Part shown: positions 8,685 to 18,305 of the stretch, piece by piece
How positions within the stretch are numbered: position 1 is the first letter of the stretch
How the letters are laid out: the number at the start of each line of letters is the position of its first letter
Position numbers and translations under genes: made by a program
Notes under the pieces: generated by a model
Seen by the model: only the letters and a program-made list of their open reading frames with translations
Told to the model about the DNA's origin: nothing
Database searches by the model: none
Assembly: GCF_004570325.1 (NCBI RefSeq)
Contig: NZ_SPQO01000014.1
Span: forward strand, 1-64,000
Origin: Mycobacterium sp. PS03-16
Lineage (GTDB): Bacteria > Actinomycetota > Actinomycetes > Mycobacteriales > Mycobacteriaceae
Length of the DNA: 64,000 nt
Direction of reading: 5' to 3'

Positions 8685-8717
8685 GGCGTTGCGCCGCGGC
8701 CGCGAGGACGCGGTGAC

Positions 8718-8723
8718 TAGCGT
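8718..8723 (+). promoter_or_regulatory. Candidate -10 element for a leaderless acuI-like transcript
   Basis: TAGCGT fits TANNNT and ends 8 nt before the ATG at 8732, so transcription would begin at or next to the start codon. Leaderless mRNAs are common in mycobacteria. No convincing -35 or Shine-Dalgarno is seen. Confidence 0.4.
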
Positions 8724-8731
8724 GAGCGGGC

Positions 8732-9730
8732 ATGGAGGCATTTCGCGCGCTGGTGGCCCGGCAGACCGACGATCGCATCGACACGGCGGTCGAGACGTTC
8801 GAGGAGTCGGCGCTGCCGCCCGGCGAGGTCACGATCCGGGTGCACTACTCCAGCGTGAACTTCAAGGACGCGCTGGCGGTCACCCCGAAGGGTGGTGTGG
8901 TGCGCGACTATCCGATCGTCCCCGGCATCGATCTGACCGGTGAGGTGGTGGCGTCGGAGTCCGGTGACTTCGCCGTCGGCGATCTCGTGGTGGCCCACGG
9001 GTACGACATCGGCACCGGAAAGCACGGAGGCTACGCGGAATTCGCGCGGCTGCCCGCCGACCAGGTGGTGGCGCTCGGTGCGCTCAGCCCGTGGGAGGGC
9101 GCGGCGATCGGGACGGCCGGGTTCACCGCCGCGATGAGCGTGCAGGCGTTGATGGCGCGCGGTATCCGGCCCGACCACGGGGACGTCGTGGTCACCGGCG
9201 CGAGCGGCGGGGTCGGGTCGGTCAGCGTGGACCTGCTGTCCGGCCTCGGCTACCGGGTCGTCGCGTCGAGCGGAAAGGCCGAGCAGGCCGACCTGCTGCG
9301 CGAGCTCGGCGCGGCCGAGGTGATCGGGCGGCTGCCGGAAGACCCGGACGCCAAACCCCGGCCGCTCGGCAAGACCCGGTGGGCGGCCGCGGTCGACTGC
9401 GTCGGTGGCGCCACCCTGGCCGATGTGCTGAGCACGCTGGCCTACGGCGGCGCCGTCGCGGCCAGCGGACTGACCGGCGGTCCCGCTCTGTCGACGACCG
9501 TGATGCCGTTCATCCTGCGCGGGGTGGCCCTGCTGGGCATCGACTCGGTGCAGCTGCCCATCGGCGCACGCCGCGACTTGTGGGCGGAACTGGGTGGGAC
9601 CCTGAAACCACGACACCTCGCCGACATCTCCCATGACGTCGACGTCAAGGACGTCGCGGGAGTGATCGACGAGGTGCGGGCGGGCAGGTACTCGGGCCGG
9701 GCCGTCGTGCGCGTGGCCGGCGGCTTCTGA
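8732..9730 (+). CDS. acuI: Acrylyl-CoA reductase-like NADPH oxidoreductase (AcuI/YhdH family)
   Basis: A 332-residue zinc-free medium-chain dehydrogenase/reductase. The N-terminal half has the AcuI/YhdH features SSVNFKDALAVT and PGIDLTGEV; the Rossmann motif is VTGASGGVGSV around residues 154-164; TTVMPFILRGV near 250-260 is diagnostic of the YhdH/AcuI branch. AcuI reduces acryloyl-CoA to propionyl-CoA with NADPH, protecting against a toxic enoyl-CoA. It occupies the position after fadE24/fadE23 where M. tuberculosis has fadB4, but it is not the fadB4 orthologue: that gene is at 53068-54039. It is read from its own putative leaderless promoter and converges on the Ag85 gene across a strong hairpin. 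Confidence 0.85.
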   Translation: MEAFRALVARQTDDRIDTAVETFEESALPPGEVTIRVHYSSVNFKDALAVTPKGGVVRDYPIVPGIDLTGEVVASESGDFAVGDLVVAHGYDIGTGKHGGYAEFARLPADQVVALGALSPWEGAAIGTAGFTAAMSVQALMARGIRPDHGDVVVTGASGGVGSVSVDLLSGLGYRVVASSGKAEQADLLRELGAAEVIGRLPEDPDAKPRPLGKTRWAAAVDCVGGATLADVLSTLAYGGAVAASGLTGGPALSTTVMPFILRGVALLGIDSVQLPIGARRDLWAELGGTLKPRHLADISHDVDVKDVAGVIDEVRAGRYSGRAVVRVAGGF

Positions 9731-9739
9731 CCGCCGGCC
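9715..9739. terminator. GC-rich hairpin between convergent acuI-like and Ag85 genes
   Basis: GGCCGGCGG (9715-9723) and CCGCCGGCC (9731-9739) form a perfect 9-bp stem around a 7-nt loop containing the acuI-like stop codon. There is no U-tract, as is usual for mycobacterial intrinsic terminators. The Ag85 gene ends 14 bp further on, so the hairpin could stop transcription from both sides. Confidence 0.55.
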
Positions 9740-9752
9740 CCGCGCCGCGGGC

Positions 9753-11593
<1,841 letters not shown>

Positions 11594-11602
11594 CCTGCGT
11601 TC

Positions 11603-11618
11603 CATACTAAAAGGTATG
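11603..11618. promoter_or_regulatory. Inverted repeat CATAC-N6-GTATG between tetR and the flavin monooxygenase
   Basis: CATACTAAAAGGTATG has 5-bp perfect arms in a gap of 39 bp, directly before the monooxygenase ATG at 11633. Its AT-rich centre stands out from the local GC background. The site fits a TetR operator for the adjacent regulator and may overlap an internal promoter. Confidence 0.5.
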
Positions 11619-11632
11619 TTAACGTCGACGCC

Positions 11633-12799
11633 ATGACCGCAACCGACGTCGCCGGCGCCCGGCTCGGCCCGGGGTTCGTCGACCGCCTCGCCGCCCGAGC
11701 GCAGGAGGCCGAGGCCTTGCGGCGGCTCCCCCAGGCGACGGTCGACGAAGTGGCCGCCTCGAGGTTCACCGAATTGCTGGTCCCGGCGCGCTTCGGCGGC
11801 GAACAGGCGCCGTTCCCGCAGCTGCTGCGGCCGGTGCGGGAGATGGCACACGGCTGCGCGTCGAGCGCGTGGACCATCGGCTTCTACGCGCTGCACAACT
11901 GGATGCTCGCGCTGTTCGGCGAGCAGGCGCAGACCGAGGCCTTCGCACACCGGCCCTTCCTGGCGCCGGCGCCGCTGGCGCCGACCGGGCGCGGCCGTCC
12001 CGACGGTGACGGCGTCCGGCTCAGCGGCCGCTGGTCATGGGCCACCGGGGTGATGCACGGCAACTGGATCATGGTCGGCGCCCTGTGCGGACCCGACGAC
12101 GACCTCTTTCCCGCGCTCGCCCTGCTGCCGATCGGCGACGTCACGGTCGTGGACGTGTGGCACACCGTCGGGATGCGCGCCACCGGCTCCAACGACGTGG
12201 TCATCGAAAAGACGTTCGTGCCGGGCCACCGGCTGGTACGGGTCACCGACATCTATGCGGGCACCGCACCCGGGGCCGGACTGCACGATGCGGCGACCTA
12301 CCGCTGGCCGATGGTGCCCGCGCTGGCGCTGTTGGCCGCGATGCCGGCACTGGGCAGCGCCGAACGGGCCGCCGACCTGTACGCCGAACGACTCGGCGAG
12401 CGGGTCCTCGCCTACGAGGGCGTGACTCAGAAGGACAAGCCGATCGCCCAGGCGCACCTCGGCGAGGCCCGCGTGCGGCTGCGCGCGCTGCACGGGCTGC
12501 TCGACGACACCGTCGGCCGGATCGAGGAGCTCGTGCGCGCCGGTGATGCGGTGCCGCGCGCCGTCCGCGGCGACGCGCGGATGGCCGCCGCGCACATCGT
12601 GTACGAAGCCCGCTCGGTGATCGGCATGCTGCTCGCCGCGTCCGGCGCCAGTGCCCACTTCGTCGACAACCCGCTGCAACGCATCAAACGCGACGTCGAC
12701 GTGCTGTCCGGCCACGTCATCTTCGACTACGACACCAGCCGGGAACTGGCCGGCGCGTTGGCCATCGGGATGCAGATCCCGCCGTTCGCCATGGTGTGA
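11633..12799 (+). CDS. Group D flavin-dependent monooxygenase (HsaA/HpaB-like acyl-CoA dehydrogenase fold)
   Basis: A 388-residue protein with the acyl-CoA dehydrogenase fold used by two-component flavin monooxygenases such as HsaA, which hydroxylates a phenolic steroid ring in actinobacterial cholesterol breakdown. Matching features are the early LRRLPQATVDEVAASRFTELLVPARFGG pattern, ALHNWMLALFGEQAQ, SGRWSWATGVMHGNWIMVGAL, DVWHTVGMRATGSNDVVIEKTFVPGHR, and IQRxxRD-like LQRIKRDVDVLSGH near the C-terminus. No catalytic Glu of true ACADs is present. It would need reduced flavin from a separate reductase; none is adjacent, though the next gene is an F420-type protein. The substrate is probably aromatic or phenolic but not determinable. 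Likely controlled by the TetR upstream. Confidence 0.82.
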   Translation: MTATDVAGARLGPGFVDRLAARAQEAEALRRLPQATVDEVAASRFTELLVPARFGGEQAPFPQLLRPVREMAHGCASSAWTIGFYALHNWMLALFGEQAQTEAFAHRPFLAPAPLAPTGRGRPDGDGVRLSGRWSWATGVMHGNWIMVGALCGPDDDLFPALALLPIGDVTVVDVWHTVGMRATGSNDVVIEKTFVPGHRLVRVTDIYAGTAPGAGLHDAATYRWPMVPALALLAAMPALGSAERAADLYAERLGERVLAYEGVTQKDKPIAQAHLGEARVRLRALHGLLDDTVGRIEELVRAGDAVPRAVRGDARMAAAHIVYEARSVIGMLLAASGASAHFVDNPLQRIKRDVDVLSGHVIFDYDTSRELAGALAIGMQIPPFAMV

Positions 12800-12805
12800 T
12801 GAGGC

Positions 12806-13216
12806 ATGGCCGGCCTGCGCGACACCGTGACCCGCACTTTCCAGAGGCGCATCGCCAATCCCCTGATGCGCCGGCTGCCGTTCCAGACCCTGCTGGAGAC
12901 CACCGGCCGGACGTCGGGACAGCCTCGCCGAACTCCGTTGGGCGGCAGTCTGATCGGCACCCAGTTCTGGTTCGTCTCCGAATTCGGCGAACGCTCCCAG
13001 TACATCCGCAACATCACGGCGAACCCGCGGGTGCGGGTCCGGCTCCGCGGACGCTGGCGCAGCGGCACCGCCCACCTGCTACCCGACGACGACGCACACG
13101 CCCGCCTGCGCGAGCTACCCCGGTTCAACAGTGTCGGTGTCCGCACATTCGGCACCGACCTGCTCACCGTCCGGGTCGACCTGGACGACGACCGGGACGA
13201 CGACCGGGACGACTAG
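12806..13216 (+). CDS. Deazaflavin (F420)-dependent nitroreductase-family protein
   Basis: A 136-residue split beta-barrel protein of the DDN/FDOR-A type. The N-terminal helix is followed by LLETTGRTSGQPRRTPL (about residues 30-46), the diagnostic segment for F420 phosphate binding, then GTQFWFVSEFGERSQYIRNI and NPRVRVRLRGRW. These enzymes use F420H2 to reduce quinones, nitro groups or enones, and mycobacteria have many. It starts 6 bp after the monooxygenase stop, so the two are co-transcribed. Its C-terminus is odd: DLDDDRDDDRDD, from a 12-bp tandem repeat (GACGACGACCGG), giving an acidic, probably disordered tail. The stop overlaps that of the convergent SRPBCC gene in CTAG. Confidence 0.85.
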   Translation: MAGLRDTVTRTFQRRIANPLMRRLPFQTLLETTGRTSGQPRRTPLGGSLIGTQFWFVSEFGERSQYIRNITANPRVRVRLRGRWRSGTAHLLPDDDAHARLRELPRFNSVGVRTFGTDLLTVRVDLDDDRDDDRDD

Positions 13217-13701
13217 GCGGAAGCCCGTTCCGCCAGGTCGGCCAGATGCGCCAGTGAGTTCTCCAGGTGCTCCCGACCGAACGGCGGGAACGCGATCTGC
13301 TCACGCAGGAACGGCGGCACCGCCGACCAGTCGTAGGTCAGCGTGACCACGGTCTGCGACGGCCCGTCCGCGACGAGGTCGTACCGCCACGTCCATCCGC
13401 CGAGTTCCAGTTCACCCTCGGCGGTCCGCTGCCCCGGCTGCCACGCGATGGTGCGCGGCGGGTCGAGGGCCACCACCTTGTTCTCCACCTCGTAGTCCTT
13501 CTCGGGATACGCGGGGTTGGAGTGGTACATCGCCATCCGGAACGTCTGTCCGGACCGTTCCAGCCGGGCGCCGTCGAGCGACTCCCGCACCCACCCTGTT
13601 CCGTCGATCGCCTGGTGGGTCGCGGGGTCGGCGAGCACGGCGAAGACCGCCGCGGCCGGGGCGTCGACCGTCATGGTCGCCGTCATCACGTCGTTCGTCA
13701 T
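13213..13701 (-). CDS. SRPBCC (START/polyketide cyclase-like) family protein
   Basis: A 162-residue protein with the SRPBCC pattern: an N-terminal beta-strand followed by VDAPAAAVFAVLADPATHQAIDGTGWV, a central sheet (YEVENKVVALDPPRTIAWQPG) and a long C-terminal helix ENSLAHLADLAE. This fold binds hydrophobic ligands, and members act as cyclases, hydratases or lipid carriers. ATG 13701 is chosen over an upstream GTG because GGAGG lies 8 nt before it. It is divergent from the dioxygenase-like operon and has an inverted repeat 20 bp upstream of its start. A specific function cannot be given. Confidence 0.8.
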   Translation of the reverse strand: MTNDVMTATMTVDAPAAAVFAVLADPATHQAIDGTGWVRESLDGARLERSGQTFRMAMYHSNPAYPEKDYEVENKVVALDPPRTIAWQPGQRTAEGELELGGWTWRYDLVADGPSQTVVTLTYDWSAVPPFLREQIAFPPFGREHLENSLAHLADLAERASA

Positions 13702-13720
13702 CGGCGTTGCCTCCACATCT

Positions 13721-13739
13721 GATCTGCTGTCACCAGATC
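13721..13739. promoter_or_regulatory. Inverted repeat GATCTG-N7-CAGATC in the divergent promoter of the dioxygenase operon
   Basis: GATCTGCTGTCACCAGATC has perfect 6-bp arms. It lies 20 bp upstream of the SRPBCC start and about 115 bp upstream of the dioxygenase start. Downstream, an unusually AT-rich run (13785-13812) includes TAACGT at 13798-13803, a possible -10 for the operon. The operon encodes its own TetR (18281-18895), the natural candidate to bind here. Confidence 0.45.
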
Positions 13740-13853
13740 CGACCGGGCGCAGCGCGAGAACTCATCGCCGGGGGTTGTGCCCGCACATAGATAAAAGTAA
13801 CGTCAGTTTCAGTTCCGGCTCTGCCCGCCCGTCGCATGTCACTGGAGACCCCG

Positions 13854-14996
13854 ATGGAATCGTTCGTCCACCTGCACAAAGGCAAGACGCCGCGGCGTCC
13901 GCACGCCGACCTCGACGGCCAGAAAGACGACGAGCTCGGCCGCGGCGGGTTCACCGGGCGCACCGCAAACCTGTACCGGCGCAACGACCCGACAGCCTTC
14001 CGCGCCGCCGGCCCGTTGCGCCCGCTCGACGTCCTCGGCGACCAACTCAAACCCGCCGACGCGACCGACGCGGCGGGCGCGCCGCTGCTGATGTTCTCCA
14101 ACCCCGACTGCCAGGTGCTGTTGTCCCGCCGCACCGAGGCGATGCCGTATTTCGCCCGCTACGTCGACGGCGACCTGCTGTCGTTCGTGCACACCGGCTC
14201 CGGTCTGCTCGAGACGGAGTTCGGCCCGATGCGGTACCGCCCGGGCGACTGGGTGTACATCCCGAAGGCGTGCACGTGGCGGCAGGTGCCCGATCCCCGG
14301 GGGCAGGGGGCCGACCCGGGGAGCGATCACGCCGAGTCGATGTGGCTGATGGTGCAGGCGGCCGAGGACTTCCGGCTGCCGCCGGCGGGTCCGCTCGGCA
14401 GGCAGTTCCCGTTCGATCCGACACTGATCACGGTGCCCGACCCGGAACCGATCGACGACGGAGCCGGACCGCAGGTCGACGGCGAGTACGAGGTGCGGCT
14501 GTTCCATGACGGGGGCCCCACCAGCCTGTTCTACCGACACCACCCGCTCGACGTCGAAGGCTGGCGCGGCGACAACTTCCCGTTCACCTTCAACATCGCC
14601 GACTACAACGTCATCACCTCCGACAGCGTGCACCTGCCCGCCACGGCACACCTGTTCATGCAGGCCACCGGTGTCGCGGTGATGAACTTCCTGCCCAAAC
14701 CAGCCGAGGGCGTCCCCGGCACCGAGCGCACGCCGTGGTATCACCGCAACGTCGACTACGACGAGATCGCGTTCTTCCACGGCGGCTCGCTCTACGGCAT
14801 TCCGATGCCGCCGGGGTTGATCTCCCATGCCCCGCAGGGCGTTCACCACGGCGCCCCGGAGAAGGCCCGCGAGCGGGCGCGGCGGAAGTTCGACGAGTTC
14901 GACCGGGTGGACTGGTCGGTGATCGCCGTCGACACCCGCAGACGGCTGAACCCGTCGCCCGCGGTGCTGGCCAACGATCTGGGGCAGCACGCGTGA
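13854..14996 (+). CDS. Homogentisate 1,2-dioxygenase-like cupin dioxygenase
   Basis: A 380-residue bicupin of the homogentisate dioxygenase superfamily, which cleaves aromatic rings with non-haem Fe(II). ATG 13854 is preferred over 13836 because GGAG (13844-13847) precedes it and the resulting start MESFVHLHKGKTPR is typical. The C-terminal cupin keeps the metal region: WYHRNVDYDEIAFFH gives H297 and an acidic ligand (E304, or D303 by the spacing of the classical enzyme), and HAPQGVHHG gives H331/H332. In classical HGD the His-to-Glu spacing is one residue shorter, so the substrate may differ. No maleylacetoacetate isomerase or fumarylacetoacetase is nearby; instead the product would pass to the CoA enzymes downstream. 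First gene of the eight-gene operon. Confidence 0.82.
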   Translation: MESFVHLHKGKTPRRPHADLDGQKDDELGRGGFTGRTANLYRRNDPTAFRAAGPLRPLDVLGDQLKPADATDAAGAPLLMFSNPDCQVLLSRRTEAMPYFARYVDGDLLSFVHTGSGLLETEFGPMRYRPGDWVYIPKACTWRQVPDPRGQGADPGSDHAESMWLMVQAAEDFRLPPAGPLGRQFPFDPTLITVPDPEPIDDGAGPQVDGEYEVRLFHDGGPTSLFYRHHPLDVEGWRGDNFPFTFNIADYNVITSDSVHLPATAHLFMQATGVAVMNFLPKPAEGVPGTERTPWYHRNVDYDEIAFFHGGSLYGIPMPPGLISHAPQGVHHGAPEKARERARRKFDEFDRVDWSVIAVDTRRRLNPSPAVLANDLGQHA

Positions 14997-16180
14997 CCAC
15001 CGCCGTGCGCTACGACTACGACCGTATCCCCTATCTCGTCGCCTACCAGAACACCTCCGCGGTGCGCGACGTCTACGGCGGCGTCGCCGAACTCGTCGTG
15101 CTGGAGAGCCATCTGCTGCGGCCGAGGAACAAGCCGAGCGACACCGTGCTGATGTTCATGCACCCGATCGGCGGCGGTGCGTACCTGCCGATGATGAATG
15201 CGCTGGCCAAGGCCGGCCACCATGTCATCTACTGCAACAGCCGGTTTCGCGGCACCGACTCCGCGCTGCTGATGGAGAAGGTGGTCGAGGACCTCGGCGA
15301 GGCGGTCAAGGACGCCAAGCACCGGTTGGGCTACCAGAAGGTGGTGCTCGCGGGGTGGAGCGGCGGTGGGTCGCTGTCGGTGTTCTATCAGCAGCAGGCG
15401 CAGCACCCGACGATCACGGCCAGCCCGTCGGGTGACGGTCCGGATCTGACCACGCTCGGGCTGATCCCCGCCGACGGGATCATGCTGCTGGCCGCGCACA
15501 TCAGCCGCCACGGCACGCTCACCGAATGGCTCGACGCGTCGATCCTCGACGAGTCCGACCCGACGAAGCGCGATCCGGACCTCGACCTCTACGACCCCGA
15601 CAATCCGAACCAGCCGCCGTATACGCCGGAGTTCCTGAAGCGCTACCGGCAGGCGCAGATCGACCGCAACCGCCGAATCACCGCATGGGTCAAGGACAAA
15701 CTCGCCGAACTGCGAGCCGGCGGCCGCCCGGATGACGAATTCGCGTTCGTCGTGCACGGCACCATGGCCGACCCCCGCTGGCTCGACCCGACGGTCGATC
15801 CGAACGAACGTACGCCCGGCACCTGCTATCTGGGTGACCCGCAGGTGGTGAACAACAGCGCGGTCGGGCTGGCCCGGTTCTGCACGCTGCGCAGCTGGCT
15901 GTCGCAGTGGAGTTACGACGACGCCAACGGTGACGCGGTCAAAGCGGGTCCGGACATCGCCGTGCCCGCGCTGGTGATCGGCAACCTCGCCGACGACGCC
16001 TGCACGCCGAGCCACACCCGGCGGCTGTTCGAGGCGATCGGCCACCCCGACAAGGAGATGCACGAGATCTCCGGGGCCAACCACTACTACTCCGGACCCG
16101 ACCAACGTGAGACCCTGCGTGAGGCGGTCGGCATCTGCACCGACTGGCTGCACCGACACGGATTCGGCACGGAGGTGTGA
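14993..16180 (+). CDS. Alpha/beta-hydrolase, probable esterase or C-C hydrolase of the operon
   Basis: A 395-residue alpha/beta-hydrolase. The nucleophile elbow is GWSGGG (about residues 120-125), followed later by an acid region near VIGNLADDACTP and a His in SGANHYYSGP, so a Ser-Asp-His triad is complete. An HPIGGG segment near residue 57 supplies the oxyanion hole. GTG 14993 overlaps the dioxygenase stop (GTGA), so translation is coupled. Proteins of this length next to HGD-like dioxygenases are usually listed only as hydrolases. Acting on the ring-cleavage product, or on an ester precursor of the aromatic substrate, is the likely job (inference from position). Confidence 0.8.
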   Translation: MTTAVRYDYDRIPYLVAYQNTSAVRDVYGGVAELVVLESHLLRPRNKPSDTVLMFMHPIGGGAYLPMMNALAKAGHHVIYCNSRFRGTDSALLMEKVVEDLGEAVKDAKHRLGYQKVVLAGWSGGGSLSVFYQQQAQHPTITASPSGDGPDLTTLGLIPADGIMLLAAHISRHGTLTEWLDASILDESDPTKRDPDLDLYDPDNPNQPPYTPEFLKRYRQAQIDRNRRITAWVKDKLAELRAGGRPDDEFAFVVHGTMADPRWLDPTVDPNERTPGTCYLGDPQVVNNSAVGLARFCTLRSWLSQWSYDDANGDAVKAGPDIAVPALVIGNLADDACTPSHTRRLFEAIGHPDKEMHEISGANHYYSGPDQRETLREAVGICTDWLHRHGFGTEV

Positions 16181-17379
16181 TGACAGGCGCGCTCGACGGT
16201 ATTCGGGTCATCGAGATCGGCACGCTGATCTCCGGACCCTTCGCCGGTCGGCTGCTCGGCGACATGGGCGCCGAGGTGCTCAAGATCGAGCTCCCCGGTG
16301 CACCCGACCCGCTGCGCACCTGGGGGCAGGCCGAAGTCGACGGCCACCACTTCTTCTGGACCGTCCACGCGCGCAACAAGAAGGCGATCACGCTGGACAT
16401 GCGCACCCCGCGCGGCCGCGAGATCTTCCTCGACCTCGTCGAGCGCACCGACGTCATCGTCGAGAACTTCCGGCCCGGCACGCTGGAGCGCTGGCACCTC
16501 GGCTACGACGTACTGCACGCCCGCAACAAGGGCATCATCCTGGTCCGGGTGTCCGGATACGGGCAGACCGGCCCGGATGCGCACCGCGCGGGATACGCGT
16601 CGGTCGCCGAAGCGGCCAGTGGGCTGCGCCACCTCAACGGCTTTCCCGGCGGCCCACCCCCGCGGCTGGCGCTGTCGCTGGGTGACAGCCTGGCCGGCAT
16701 GTTCGCCGCCCAGGGGGCGCTCGCGGCACTCTACCGGCGCACCGTCACCGGCGAGGGTCAGGTGGTCGACACCGCGCTCACGGAATCCTGTCTGGCCGTG
16801 CAGGAGTCGACGATCCCCGACTACGACGTGGGCGGCGTGGTGCGCGGCCCGTCGGGCACCCGGCTCGAGGGTATCGCCCCGTCGAACATCTACCGGTCCG
16901 CCGACGGCAGCTGGGTGGTGATCGCGGCGAACCAGGACACCGTGTTCCGCCGCTTGTGCGCCGCGATGGGACAGCCGGAGCTGGCCACCGACGACCGGTT
17001 CGCCACGCACGTCGCGCGCGGGCGCAACCAGGACGAACTGGACAAGATCATCGGCGCCTGGGCCGCCGACCGGCAGCCCGGCGACATCATCGACGTTCTG
17101 TCGGCGGCCGGGGTGATCGCGGGGCCGATCAACACCGTCGCCGAGGTGGTCGAGGATCCGCAACTGCGGGCGCGCGGCATGATCGCCGAACACCACGACG
17201 AGCGGGTCGACCGGCCGGTGCTGGGCCCGGGGATCGTGCCGCTGCTCTCGGAGTCCCCCGGCGCGATCCGCAATGCCGGGCCGGCCCGGCCCGGCCAGCA
17301 CAACGACGAGGTGTACACCGGGCTGCTCGGTATGACGCCCGAGGAGCTCACCGATCTGCGCGCCGAGGGAGTGCTGTGA
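16180..17379 (+). CDS. Class III CoA-transferase (CaiB/BaiF family)
   Basis: Moves CoA from a donor thioester to a carboxylic acid through a mixed anhydride on an aspartate. The 399-residue protein has the family layout: N-terminal GIRVIEIGTLISGPFAGRLLGDMGAEVLKIE, then NKKAITLDMRTPRGREIFLDLV, VENFRPGTLERWHLGY and the catalytic Asp at position 169 in SLGDSLAG, the same number as in formyl-CoA transferase. ATG 16180 overlaps the hydrolase stop (TGATG). In the operon it would activate the organic acid made by the dioxygenase/hydrolase for the lyase and beta-oxidation-type enzymes that follow. The donor is unknown. Confidence 0.9.
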   Translation: MTGALDGIRVIEIGTLISGPFAGRLLGDMGAEVLKIELPGAPDPLRTWGQAEVDGHHFFWTVHARNKKAITLDMRTPRGREIFLDLVERTDVIVENFRPGTLERWHLGYDVLHARNKGIILVRVSGYGQTGPDAHRAGYASVAEAASGLRHLNGFPGGPPPRLALSLGDSLAGMFAAQGALAALYRRTVTGEGQVVDTALTESCLAVQESTIPDYDVGGVVRGPSGTRLEGIAPSNIYRSADGSWVVIAANQDTVFRRLCAAMGQPELATDDRFATHVARGRNQDELDKIIGAWAADRQPGDIIDVLSAAGVIAGPINTVAEVVEDPQLRARGMIAEHHDERVDRPVLGPGIVPLLSESPGAIRNAGPARPGQHNDEVYTGLLGMTPEELTDLRAEGVL

Positions 17380-18305
17380 ACGAATTGCCGCGCGAGGTCA
17401 CGATCCGTGAGGTCTCGCTGCGCGACGGTCTGCAGATCGAGGCGCCGATCCCGTTGGCCGCCAAGGTGCGCCTGCTCGAGGCCGTCGTCGCCACGGGGGT
17501 GCGCGAGGTCGAGGCGACCGCGTTCGTGTCACCGTCGAAGGTGCCCGCGCTGGCCGATGCCGCCGAACTCGCCGCGGAACTGGCGCGTTTCGACCACGTC
17601 GAGTTCTCCGCGCTGGTCGCCAGCCCCAACGGGGCCAAGCGGGCTCTCGCCGCCGGACTGCGCTCCATCGAGTACGTGGTGTCGGCGGCCGACGGGCACA
17701 GCCGCGCCAACGTCGGCCGCTCGTCGGCGGAGGCGGCCGCGCAGATCCCCGAGATCGCCGCGATCGCCCGCGACAACGGCGCCACCGTCGAGGTCATCGT
17801 CGCCACGGCATGGGACTGCCCGTTCGACGGCCCCACCCCGGCGCAGCGGGTGCTCGACATCGTCGATGCCGCCGTCGGATTCGGCGCGGACCGCATCGCG
17901 ATCGCCGACACCATCGGCACCGCGACACCCCGGCGGGTCAGCGACCTGGTGGCCGCGGTCCGCCCGCGGATCGGGGACATCCCGCTGGGCGCGCATTTCC
18001 ACAACACCCGCGGCGCCGGACTGGCCAGCGCGTACGCCGCGGTGTGCAGCGGCGTGACCCGGCTCGACGCGTCGGTCGGCGGGCTGGGCGGCTGCCCGTT
18101 CGCCCCGGGGGCCAGCGGCAACATCGCCACCGAGGACCTGGTGTACCTACTGCGCGACAGCGGCATCGACACCGGCGTCGACCTGCAGGCGGCGATCGCG
18201 GCCGCCGAGGTCGCCCGCACGGTCGTCGGGCACGACCTGCCGAGCGCGCTGCTGCGCGCCGGCGACCGACTGAACCCGCCATGGCCCCGGAATCCACGAG
18301 CCTGA
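17376..18305 (+). CDS. Hydroxymethylglutaryl-CoA lyase-like enzyme
   Basis: A 309-residue DRE-TIM metallolyase. Visible HMG-CoA lyase features: REVSLRDGLQ with R16-D17 binding metal and substrate, metal ligands H207 and H209 in AHFHN, and the active-site Cys240 in SVGGLGGCPFAPGASGN, the PROSITE-type lyase signature. HMG-CoA lyase cleaves HMG-CoA to acetyl-CoA and acetoacetate; relatives cleave other 3-hydroxy-3-methylacyl-CoAs. GTG 17376 overlaps the CoA-transferase stop (GTGA). Directly after a CoA-transferase, this pairing resembles dicarboxylic-acid activation and cleavage, as in itaconate, leucine or isoprenoid catabolism. A branched 3-hydroxy acid is therefore a likely intermediate (inference). 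Confidence 0.87.
   Translation: MNELPREVTIREVSLRDGLQIEAPIPLAAKVRLLEAVVATGVREVEATAFVSPSKVPALADAAELAAELARFDHVEFSALVASPNGAKRALAAGLRSIEYVVSAADGHSRANVGRSSAEAAAQIPEIAAIARDNGATVEVIVATAWDCPFDGPTPAQRVLDIVDAAVGFGADRIAIADTIGTATPRRVSDLVAAVRPRIGDIPLGAHFHNTRGAGLASAYAAVCSGVTRLDASVGGLGGCPFAPGASGNIATEDLVYLLRDSGIDTGVDLQAAIAAAEVARTVVGHDLPSALLRAGDRLNPPWPRNPRA

Noticed and set aside
8732..9730. Calling this gene fadB4 because it follows fadE24/fadE23
   Set aside because: Its motifs (SSVNFKDALAVT, TTVMPFILRGV) are AcuI/YhdH-type; the gene at 53068-54039 matches Rv3141.
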